A stretch of DNA of 6,785 nucleotides from an uncultured Prevotellaceae bacterium (lineage in GTDB: Bacteria > Bacteroidota > Bacteroidia > Bacteroidales > Bacteroidaceae), in contig CAMNHM010000142.1 in the NCBI GenBank assembly GCA_946539475.1, positions 1 through 6,785 on the forward strand. The letters are read 5' to 3'. Numbering within the stretch: position 1 is the stretch's first letter; each line of letters begins with the position of its first letter. The position numbers and the translations under genes were made by a program. Below, in pieces: positions 1 through 4,782 of the stretch. The notes under the pieces were generated by a model, which was not told the DNA's origin, made no database searches, and saw only the letters and a list, made by a program, of their open reading frames with translations.

Positions 1-24
1 AGAGTCTCTTGCGGGTTGTTCCAT
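1..24 (-). CDS. Possible 5' end of a gene running off the left edge
   Basis: Only eight codons are inside the window, reading M-E-Q-P-A-R-D-S from an ATG at 24-22. The start is proposed because a Bacteroidetes -7 box (TAACTTTG) sits at 44-37, 12 nt upstream. This is almost the same geometry as the box in front of the Fur-family gene, where 11 nt separate box and ATG. The product cannot be identified from eight residues. The true start could lie further left, outside the window. Confidence 0.3.
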
Positions 25-36
25 GCTTTCGGGGTG

Positions 37-44
37 CAAAGTTA
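37..44 (-). promoter_or_regulatory. Bacteroidetes-type -7 promoter box (TAACTTTG), pointing left
   Basis: Read on the minus strand, the sequence TTTTTG-TAACTTTG-CACC matches the Bacteroidetes consensus TAnnTTTG exactly. A good -33 TTTG is not present at the expected 19-21 nt spacing; the nearest partial match, TTTC, is 16 nt upstream. Transcription would start around position 33-34 and run off the left edge, giving a leader of about 10 nt before the ATG at 24. The match is visible in the sequence; promoter activity is inferred. Confidence 0.55.
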
Positions 45-104
45 CAAAAATCCCGCCACAGAAAGGCCGTTCTCGCCAGATATTTTGCTTTTTTCTAGCA
101 TTTG

Positions 105-214
105 ACCTGCAAAGAAAGCCTCTTTGTACTGCAAGGATGCCTACATTGTACTGCAAGAAAGCCTACTTTGCACTGCAAGAATGCCTACTTTGTACTGCAA
201 GAATGCCTACTTTG
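105..214. repeat. Five contiguous 22-bp tandem repeats
   Basis: Units are 105-126 (degenerate), 127-148, 149-170, 171-192 and 193-214. Each contains a version of CTGCAAGAATGCCTACTTTG preceded by two bases, usually TA. The last four differ from each other at only a few positions; the first carries a one-base insertion and a one-base deletion that cancel. There are no spacers between units. At the junction of units three and four the sequence makes a perfect dyad, TTGCA-C-TGCAA (168-178); at the other junctions it is imperfect (TTGTA-C-TGCAA). A 22-bp period is about two helical turns, so a bound protein would see each unit on nearly the same face. No neighbouring gene explains the array. Confidence 0.9.
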
Positions 215-365
215 CACCATGGATGGAACTCGTCAGCGACAATATGCCGACATTCAAAGACCACGAGACGACAAACCGGGTTGCAAAAATATTTAGCGGT
301 TCGGGCTATTATTACCACCTTTGCAGGCGAACTAGCGAAGCGACAAAACGATCATGAAGCAAAGG
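215..365. other. Intergenic stretch with no recognised feature
   Basis: This part of the left intergenic block lies between the two 22-bp arrays. Rightward reading frames cross it, but they continue out of the repeat array, have no recognisable protein character and lack a credible ribosome binding site. I see no tRNA, convincing hairpin or promoter here. Confidence 0.5.
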
Positions 366-419
366 ACGTATCTCTCGGGTCTTCCGAACGTATCTCTCGG
401 GCCTTGGGAACGTATCTCC
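366..419. repeat. Second 22-bp-period repeat array (about 2.5 copies)
   Basis: Units are 366-387 and 388-409, sharing ACGTATCTCTCGGG, then C or T, CTT and a variable GC-rich end. A partial third copy, ACGTATCTCC, begins at 410. The spacing is exactly 22 bp, the same as in the array at 105-214, although the sequences are unrelated. The array abuts the 9-bp repeat starting at 420 with no gap. Confidence 0.8.
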
Positions 420-445
420 ATGAAGGATATGAAGGATATGAAGGA
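420..445. repeat. 9-bp tandem repeat ATGAAGGAT, nearly three copies
   Basis: ATGAAGGAT occurs at 420-428 and 429-437, then ATGAAGGA at 438-445. This block is also the left arm of an inverted repeat: the 18 bases at 420-437 are the exact reverse complement of 526-543. Confidence 0.85.
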
Positions 446-476
446 AGGGTTTGCAACTTTTCCTATATAGGTTTTT

Positions 477-497
477 CATTTAGCCGCTACCTAAATG
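477..497. terminator. Hairpin flanked by T-tracts, possible weak terminator
   Basis: CATTTAG (477-483) pairs with CTAAATG (491-497) around a seven-base loop. On the plus strand TTTTT stands on both sides of the stem. The stem has only two G-C pairs and no plus-strand gene precedes it. For the minus-strand esterase transcript the flanking runs are A, not U, so it fits an intrinsic terminator poorly in that direction. The structure is real on paper; its role is uncertain. Confidence 0.25.
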
Positions 498-640
498 TTT
501 TTCCTTATACGAAAGTTAGTATATTATCCTTCATATCCTTCATCACCCACGTTCCGAATCGCCGGTAGGGGAGATAAATTTCATTTGTACCAACTTATTA
601 CTAAAAGGATGACACCGTGCGGAGGGAAAGATTTCGAAGC

Positions 641-2089
641 TTACCAGTTGTCGGTGCGGAAGGGGAAGAGCGGAAGGTTGGCCCCGTTGATGACATTGCC
701 GAGCTGGAAGTTGCGGAAGCAATAGCGCACGGCAACGGGATGCGGCACTTCAGGCGAGCTGATGCGGATGGCCTCGTCCCAGTAGCCCCCACCCTCGCGC
801 CAGAAATGCTGTGCACGAGCAGGATGGAACACGCGGTCCTCGCCTGCCACCTCAAAGCCCTGGATGTCCTCGAAGGGAGCATCGGAGTGATAGTTGTCCT
901 GCGTATGGATAAGGACGGCGTCGCCGTCGATCTTCATGTCCTTGAACGACGAGCTCTTATAGAGCACATCCTTGAAGCCGTAGTCGCGGTTCAGCGCCGT
1001 ATACGCCAGTCGCTCGCCCACCTGACGCTTCTGCGTGGGGTGTATCTGCGAGAACTCGTAGGGATAGACCAGGTCGTTGGTGCAGACGCAGGAGCTGTTG
1101 GGAATGATTTGCTGCGCCTTCCACTGCTGTTCGCGCAGCCGCGGCCCCCAGTCGCCTTTGACGTCGCCATTGATATAAGGGGCGATCTGCACGTAGTAGA
1201 AGGGTATCTCGCCCAAGCCAAACTGCTGCCGCCACTGTTCCACAAGCAGTTTCAGACGCTGAGAATACTGGTCGCCAGGATCGCCTACGTTCGAGCAACC
1301 CTGATAGAAGAGGATGCCCTTGACGGTGTAGTTCAGGATGGGATTGAACGTACCATTGCCCCAGAGCAACGAGCGGTGATAGTCGGTAGGCCAGCGGGCG
1401 GCAATGGCAGCCGAGTCGGTGGGGTCGGTGGTGTAGCGCTGGAGGTTTTCCTTCGTCAGCCAGCTCTCTACGCGTGAACCGCCTTTATTTGCCTCGATGA
1501 GCCCAATGGGGATGTCGAGAGCCTTATGGAGCAGGCGAGCAAAGGAATAACCCGTGGCAGAGAAGTCGGCAACGGTCGACGGCGTACACTCACGCCACTG
1601 GCACACAGCATCCTCCTGAGGCTCGGCACGCATCACGCTGGGAATCTTCACAGAGTGGACGGCACGATGGTCGACAGCATCAACGACCCAGTCGTTGTAG
1701 CCCTCAACGGGGCACTGCCAGAAGCCCTTGACAGGCATCTCCATGTTCGACTGACCCGCGCATACCCACACCTCGCCGGCTAGGACGTTGCTGATGGTGG
1801 TAGGCTCGCCGTCGTCGAAGGTAATCGACAACGGAGTATAGGATGCCTTAGGCGAACGCACCTTTGCCAGCCAGCGTCCTTGGCTGTCGGCAGTCGCCGT
1901 GACGACGTCGCTACTCCACGATGTGGTGACCTTCACCTTTGTCCCAGGCTTGTCCCAGCCCCAGAGCCTGACGTCGGAAAGCTGCTGGATAATCATATTG
2001 TCGCCAACGAGGTGGGACAATCGTACCTTTGCCTGCACGCCCAGGCTGCAAGCGGCAAGAGCCGCAAGAATCAAGAACCGTGTCTTCAT
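641..2089 (-). CDS. Sialate O-acetylesterase-like secreted carbohydrate esterase
   Basis: This 482-residue protein has the layout of the sialate O-acetylesterase/SGNH family, which hydrolyses acetyl esters on sugars. Residues 1-20 form a signal peptide ending VQA before KVRL. An alternative lipobox, LAAC at 11-14, cannot be excluded. Catalytic Ser114 lies in WVCAGQSNMEMP. A conserved oxyanion-region block follows at 198-210 (LIEANKGGSRVESW), then FYQGCSNV (261-268) and the His block QIHPTQK (348-354) with candidate catalytic His350. From memory, many relatives have Glu where Cys265 stands and Asp where Gln348 stands. The C-terminal 110 residues look like the usual beta-rich domain. Export to the periplasm or surface is inferred. 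In gut and rumen Bacteroidales such proteins often act on acetylated plant glycans rather than sialic acid, so the family name should not be read as the substrate. It lies 127 bp downstream of another esterase. Confidence 0.88.
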   Translation of the reverse strand: MKTRFLILAALAACSLGVQAKVRLSHLVGDNMIIQQLSDVRLWGWDKPGTKVKVTTSWSSDVVTATADSQGRWLAKVRSPKASYTPLSITFDDGEPTTISNVLAGEVWVCAGQSNMEMPVKGFWQCPVEGYNDWVVDAVDHRAVHSVKIPSVMRAEPQEDAVCQWRECTPSTVADFSATGYSFARLLHKALDIPIGLIEANKGGSRVESWLTKENLQRYTTDPTDSAAIAARWPTDYHRSLLWGNGTFNPILNYTVKGILFYQGCSNVGDPGDQYSQRLKLLVEQWRQQFGLGEIPFYYVQIAPYINGDVKGDWGPRLREQQWKAQQIIPNSSCVCTNDLVYPYEFSQIHPTQKRQVGERLAYTALNRDYGFKDVLYKSSSFKDMKIDGDAVLIHTQDNYHSDAPFEDIQGFEVAGEDRVFHPARAQHFWREGGGYWDEAIRISSPEVPHPVAVRYCFRNFQLGNVINGANLPLFPFRTDNW

Positions 2090-2095
2090 GCTGTC

Positions 2096-2119
2096 TTAAG
2101 TTTTAAGTTTAAGTTTAAG
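2096..2119. repeat. 6-bp tandem repeat (TTTAAG) in the esterase leader
   Basis: TTTAAG repeats perfectly at 2102-2107, 2108-2113 and 2114-2119, with an offset partial copy TTAAG at 2096-2100. It ends 7 bp upstream of the esterase ATG. On the minus strand it gives an A/T-rich leader of CTTAAA units just before the start. Such leaders are typical of Bacteroidetes genes that lack a strong Shine-Dalgarno. Copy number could vary by slippage. Confidence 0.75.
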
Positions 2120-2131
2120 CGTTAGAGCCCT

Positions 2132-2164
2132 AAAAATTAGGACTATATGGCTTAATAATTAAAA
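2132..2164 (-). promoter_or_regulatory. Weak candidate promoter for the sialate esterase-like gene
   Basis: On the minus strand TTTT (2164-2161), 21 nt and TAATTTTT (2139-2132) approximate the Bacteroidetes pattern TTTG-N19-21-TAnnTTTG, each box missing its final G. The -7-like box lies inside a short palindrome, CCTAA-AAA-TTAGG (2129-2141). This would allow separate transcription of the esterase from a start near 2129. The AT-rich setting makes chance matches likely. Confidence 0.22.
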
Positions 2165-2181
2165 ATTGTGGTTCGCAGTTA

Positions 2182-2194
2182 TATGGATTCCATA
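2182..2194. promoter_or_regulatory. Palindrome TATGGA-T-TCCATA, possible operator
   Basis: A perfect 6-bp inverted repeat with a one-base centre lies in the gap between the two esterase genes. The word ATATGG recurs in the same gap at 2145-2150, 2181-2186 and 2203-2208. The palindrome could be a regulator site or a chance feature of AT-rich DNA; no regulator is identified. Confidence 0.2.
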
Positions 2195-2216
2195 CTAGGG
2201 TGATATGGTTTATAGC

Positions 2217-3230
2217 TTAATCTTTCCAGGTAGCGCCCTCGCGTAGGACAATAGTGACTCGCGACTTCTTGGGCAGCTGCGGACGCTCCCACTCACCTCC
2301 CAGTATCTGTATGGTTGTCTCTGCCTTCGACGATGCCAGCGCCGCTGCCACAGCAGGCTCGAGGGTGAGGAAATCACCACGCCCGTTGCGGTCGACCGTG
2401 TAGTCGGCTTCCACACGATAACGGCTCAGCAAAGGTATCTCCTCGCAGAGCGCGTCAGCCAGCAGCCGTGCCACGACATGAGCGCCGTAGACGTTGTAGT
2501 GCGTATTGTCCTGCTTGCCCTTCGGTTCACTGGGCTCCTCACCAGGGCGGTACCACATGTGGAGGCGCTTCGAGGCCTCCGTGCCCAGCCCTTGCTCGAG
2601 GTCGTGAGTGATCTGGTTGGCATCGACGAAATGCACATTCATGCGCCTGGCAACATCGCGGGGAGCCACGCGATAGAGTCCGTGAGTGTCGACGAGGCTG
2701 TCGCCCTCGACCATCTTCACGCCATCTTGGAAGGTCGTCGTACGGAGTTTCTCGTCATCGTCGTTCTCGGGTGCCACGACAAAGAAGTTACGCCGTACGA
2801 CACAATTCATCAGGACAGGTATACCTCCGTGCTCTCGCGTTTCGCGTACATACTTGGCCAGCAGGTAGTCGAAGGTCGAGCCTGGGTCGGTGTGGCGGTC
2901 GAGTGGAGCCTTCTCGTCGTTGTGTCCAAACTGGATGATCACGTAGTCGCCCGGGCGCATCCGCTGCAGCACTTTATCCCACCGGCCTTCGTTCAGGAAG
3001 CTCAGCGACGAGCGCCCGTTAACAGCATGATTGTCAACACGAACGTAGTCGGGATCGAAGTAACACTGCAGCGCCATTCCCCATCCTCGCTCCTGCTTTC
3101 CCTCTGCGATGCCCGACTTGTTGGCAGCCGTAGAGTCGCCAATAATGAAGATGGTGGTAGGTCGCTCGCTGGCCGACGGCAACAATAGCAACAAGGCCAG
3201 AAGAATCATCACGTAACGTATGTGTCGCAT
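2217..3230 (-). CDS. Secreted rhamnogalacturonan acetylesterase-like SGNH hydrolase (CE12 type) with pectinesterase-like stub
   Basis: This 337-residue protein has all four SGNH blocks: GDSTAA with nucleophile Ser33, NGRS with Gly72, GHND (102-105), and DNTH (241-244) giving Asp241 and His244. This pattern, with FGHND and D-x-T-H, is that of rhamnogalacturonan acetylesterases, which remove acetyl groups from pectin backbones. A signal peptide spans about residues 1-20 with a leucine-rich core (9-17), so it is exported. After the esterase domain ends near residue 266, residues 275-337 read like the beginning of a pectin methylesterase beta-helix: YTVDRNGRGDFLTLEPAV, then TTIQILGGEW and SRVTIVLREGA. 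The stop follows, far too early for a whole CE8 domain. The start lies 7 nt after the hisS stop, so the two genes are probably co-transcribed and this gene may use ribosomes leaving hisS. Substrate is inferred from family only. Confidence 0.87.
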   Translation of the reverse strand: MRHIRYVMILLALLLLLPSASERPTTIFIIGDSTAANKSGIAEGKQERGWGMALQCYFDPDYVRVDNHAVNGRSSLSFLNEGRWDKVLQRMRPGDYVIIQFGHNDEKAPLDRHTDPGSTFDYLLAKYVRETREHGGIPVLMNCVVRRNFFVVAPENDDDEKLRTTTFQDGVKMVEGDSLVDTHGLYRVAPRDVARRMNVHFVDANQITHDLEQGLGTEASKRLHMWYRPGEEPSEPKGKQDNTHYNVYGAHVVARLLADALCEEIPLLSRYRVEADYTVDRNGRGDFLTLEPAVAAALASSKAETTIQILGGEWERPQLPKKSRVTIVLREGATWKD

Positions 3231-3237
3231 ATATGGC

Positions 3238-4641
3238 TTAGCGTTTTAGGTGTTCGACGAGTTCATCGGGTGTCAGCAGCAGCTGCTCGCCTGTGGTCAT
3301 GTTCTTCAGCGTCACCTTTCCCTCACGCATCTCGTTGTCGCCGGCAAGTACCACGAAGGGTATCTGCTTCGAGTTGGCATACGACATCTGTTTTTTCATC
3401 TTTGCAGCGTCGGGGAAGAGCTCAGCGCGTATGCCTGCCCGACGTACTTGGGCGACGATGGGCATGCAGTAGGCTGTCTCCCGCTCACCAAAGTTGAGGA
3501 ATACGACACGCGAGGTCTGCAGCGATCCTTCCGGATAGAGGTTGAGGGCGTCGAGTACGTCGTAGATGCGGTCGACTCCAAAGCTGATTCCCACACCCGA
3601 CAGTCCCGGCATCCCGAAGATGCCCGTCAGGTTGTCGTAGCGTCCGCCACCTGATATGCTGCCCATCAGCGTGTCGAGGGCTTTCACCTCGAAGATGGCG
3701 CCCGTATAGTAGTTCAGTCCGCGGGCAAGCGTGAGGTCGAAGTGTATCTCGTTGGTCAGGCCTCCTGATTGAGAACCCTTAGGCGACGTGCTGTCAGCAG
3801 TCCCGCCTATTGCTCCCAGCAGGCTCAGGATGTAGCGTGTCTCCTCGACGCCCTTCAGGCCTGTCTCGCTGCCGGCGAGCACCTCGGCAATGGTGTTGAG
3901 CTTCTCGTCGTCTGTTCCCTCGAGGAGGATGATGGGCTGCAGCTTTTGTATCTGCTCGTCGGAAAGCCCGTTCTGACGCAACTCGGCGTTGACATTGTCG
4001 ATGCCTATCTTGTCGAGCTTGTCGATGGCGACCGTGATGTCGACGATCTTATCGGCAGCCCCGATCACCTCAGCGATGCCCGTCAGAATCTTTCGGTTGT
4101 TAATCTTGACCTCCACCCGCACGCCAAGACGTGAGAAGACGGCATCCTCGATCTGCATCAGCTCGACCTCGTTGAGCAGGGAGTCGCTGCCCACGACGTC
4201 GCCGTCGAACTGATAGAACTCACGATAGCGCCCCTTCTGCGGACGGTCGGCACGCCATACGGGCTGCAACTGATAGCGCTTGAAGGGCAGCTGCAGCTCC
4301 TCGCGGTGCATGACGACGTAGCGGGCGAAGGGCACGGTGAGGTCGTAGCGCAACCCTTTCTCGCAGATACGGGAAGCGAGATGGAGGGCATTACGCTCGG
4401 CGAGCTCCTCGTCGCTGGTCTTCGAGAGGAAGTCGCCTGAGTTAAGCACCTTGAAGAGCAGCTTGTCGCCTTCCTCGCCATACTTGCCCATCAGCGTCTG
4501 CAGCGTCTCCATCGCCGGCGTCTCGATCTGCTGGAAGCCATACAGCTCGTAGACCTCGCGAATGGTGTTCAGAATATAGTTGCGCTTGGCCATCTCTATG
4601 GGGCCGAAGTCGCGCGTACCTTTTACAATTGTTGGTTTCAT
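3238..4641 (-). CDS. hisS: Histidyl-tRNA synthetase
   Basis: This cytoplasmic class II synthetase charges tRNA-His with histidine using ATP. At 467 residues it is slightly longer than many bacterial HisRS. Landmarks in order are: KGTRDFGP (7-14) near the N-terminus; motif 1 around [12 protein letters not shown] (34-45); [13 protein letters not shown] (97-109); motif 2, from [17 protein letters not shown] (126-142) to the following YQFDGDVVG; the histidine-specific motif [10 protein letters not shown] (305-314); and motif 3 [11 protein letters not shown] (349-359). The C-terminal anticodon-binding domain covers about 376-467. All key blocks are intact. A Ser/Gly-rich segment at 282-294 ([13 protein letters not shown]) just before the histidine motif looks like a short lineage-specific insertion. 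The start was chosen because [14 protein letters not shown] is a canonical HisRS N-terminus. The gene begins 7 bp from a GC-rich inverted repeat and is followed after 7 nt by an esterase gene. Confidence 0.97.
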   Translation of the reverse strand: MKPTIVKGTRDFGPIEMAKRNYILNTIREVYELYGFQQIETPAMETLQTLMGKYGEEGDKLLFKVLNSGDFLSKTSDEELAERNALHLASRICEKGLRYDLTVPFARYVVMHREELQLPFKRYQLQPVWRADRPQKGRYREFYQFDGDVVGSDSLLNEVELMQIEDAVFSRLGVRVEVKINNRKILTGIAEVIGAADKIVDITVAIDKLDKIGIDNVNAELRQNGLSDEQIQKLQPIILLEGTDDEKLNTIAEVLAGSETGLKGVEETRYILSLLGAIGGTADSTSPKGSQSGGLTNEIHFDLTLARGLNYYTGAIFEVKALDTLMGSISGGGRYDNLTGIFGMPGLSGVGISFGVDRIYDVLDALNLYPEGSLQTSRVVFLNFGERETAYCMPIVAQVRRAGIRAELFPDAAKMKKQMSYANSKQIPFVVLAGDNEMREGKVTLKNMTTGEQLLLTPDELVEHLKR

Positions 4642-4660
4642 AATTTAAAGCCCACTCAAG

Positions 4661-4676
4661 CCCTCCCAAGGGAGGG
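4661..4676 (-). promoter_or_regulatory. GC-rich hairpin in the hisS leader
   Basis: The seven-base arms CCCTCCC and GGGAGGG would form a very stable stem ending 19 nt upstream of the hisS ATG, next to the ribosome landing site. The remaining leader is AT-rich (TTTAAATT before ATG). It could reduce translation or stabilise a processed hisS transcript; this is inferred from position only. Confidence 0.35.
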
Positions 4677-4696
4677 ATGTCAGGTCAGTTGTGTTA

Positions 4697-4702
4697 ATTA
4701 TA
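4697..4702 (-). promoter_or_regulatory. Possible -10-like TATAAT upstream of hisS
   Basis: The minus strand reads AAAAGTATAATTAAC inside the AT-rich centre of the inverted-repeat element, 56 bp before the hisS start. It matches a classical -10 hexamer but not the Bacteroidetes TAnnTTTG, and no -35 or -33 partner is clear. It is offered only as the best candidate for separate hisS transcription. Confidence 0.15.
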
Positions 4703-4730
4703 CTTTTAATGAATGTAATATTTTTGACGT

Positions 4731-4782
4731 AAGTCTAACCGAACATCCCCTCCTTTGGAGGGGCTTGGGGAGGCTTAGACTT
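4731..4782 (-). terminator. Nested stem at the purA 3' end, possible terminator or 3'-end stabiliser
   Basis: AAGTCTAA at the end of the purA message, which includes the TAA stop (4777-4775), is exactly complementary to TTAGACTT read at 4738-4731. Between them lies the 7-bp GC hairpin 4747-4763. The purA mRNA could therefore close an outer 8-bp stem around a strong inner hairpin. The following bases are ACGTCAAAAATATT, with no U-run, so classical intrinsic termination on this strand is not well supported. A run of TTTTCTT follows the structure in the opposite direction. Confidence 0.4.

Larger units (their letters stand above)
420..543. repeat. Inverted-repeat element with 18-bp perfect arms
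   Basis: The arms at 420-437 and 526-543 (ATCCTTCATATCCTTCAT) are perfect reverse complements separated by 88 bp of AT-rich sequence. The interior holds a perfect 10-bp palindrome, CCTATATAGG (462-471), and a 7-bp hairpin (477-497). The layout, about 124 bp with terminal inverted repeats and no gene, resembles a miniature inverted-repeat element. No target-site duplication is visible in the flanks, so mobility is not shown. A recurrent structured intergenic repeat is the other possibility. Confidence 0.55.
4648..4776. repeat. Palindrome-pair inverted-repeat element between purA and hisS
   Basis: Two arms of 33-34 nt, 4648-4680 and 4743-4776, are imperfect reverse complements. Both read AAGCC...CAAGCCC...GGGATGT toward the centre. 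Each arm is itself a hairpin: CCCTCCC-AA-GGGAGGG (4661-4676) and CCCCTCC-TTT-GGAGGGG (4747-4763). The 62-bp centre is AT-rich. From memory, such CCCCTCC/GGAGGGG palindromes recur between genes in many Bacteroidetes, so this may be one copy of a dispersed REP-like or MITE-like family. It fills almost all of the 133-bp gap. In the purA-hisS RNA the arms could fold separately or pair with each other. Confidence 0.75.

Noticed and set aside
105..214. CRISPR array
   Set aside because: The repeats are contiguous with no unique spacers, and no cas gene is present.
105..214. Array of promoters, since each unit contains TACTTTG and TTTG
   Set aside because: The box would be one base short of TAnnTTTG, and the TTTG-to-TA spacing is 15 nt rather than 19-21.
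23..568. Rightward open frames across the left repeat block, the longest with 181 codons
   Set aside because: They pass through the 22-bp repeats, which have no stops in several frames and, being 22 long, cycle through all three frames. The protein is Cys/Leu-rich repeat translation with no family resemblance and no supported start.
617..1477. Long open frame on the plus strand opposite the sialate esterase-like gene
   Set aside because: It is a shadow of the minus-strand gene, which has a signal peptide and all family motifs; the plus-strand product has no recognisable features.
2478..3188. Open frame of 236 codons on the plus strand opposite the SGNH esterase
   Set aside because: It is antisense to a gene with complete catalytic blocks and reflects GC-rich codon bias; no independent support.
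4747..4763. Classical rho-independent terminator of purA
   Set aside because: The GC hairpin is strong, but no U-run follows it on the purA strand; a 3'-end structural role is recorded instead.
4642..4774. T-box riboswitch controlling hisS
   Set aside because: No T-box sequence or specifier-loop architecture is visible, and the gap is too short.
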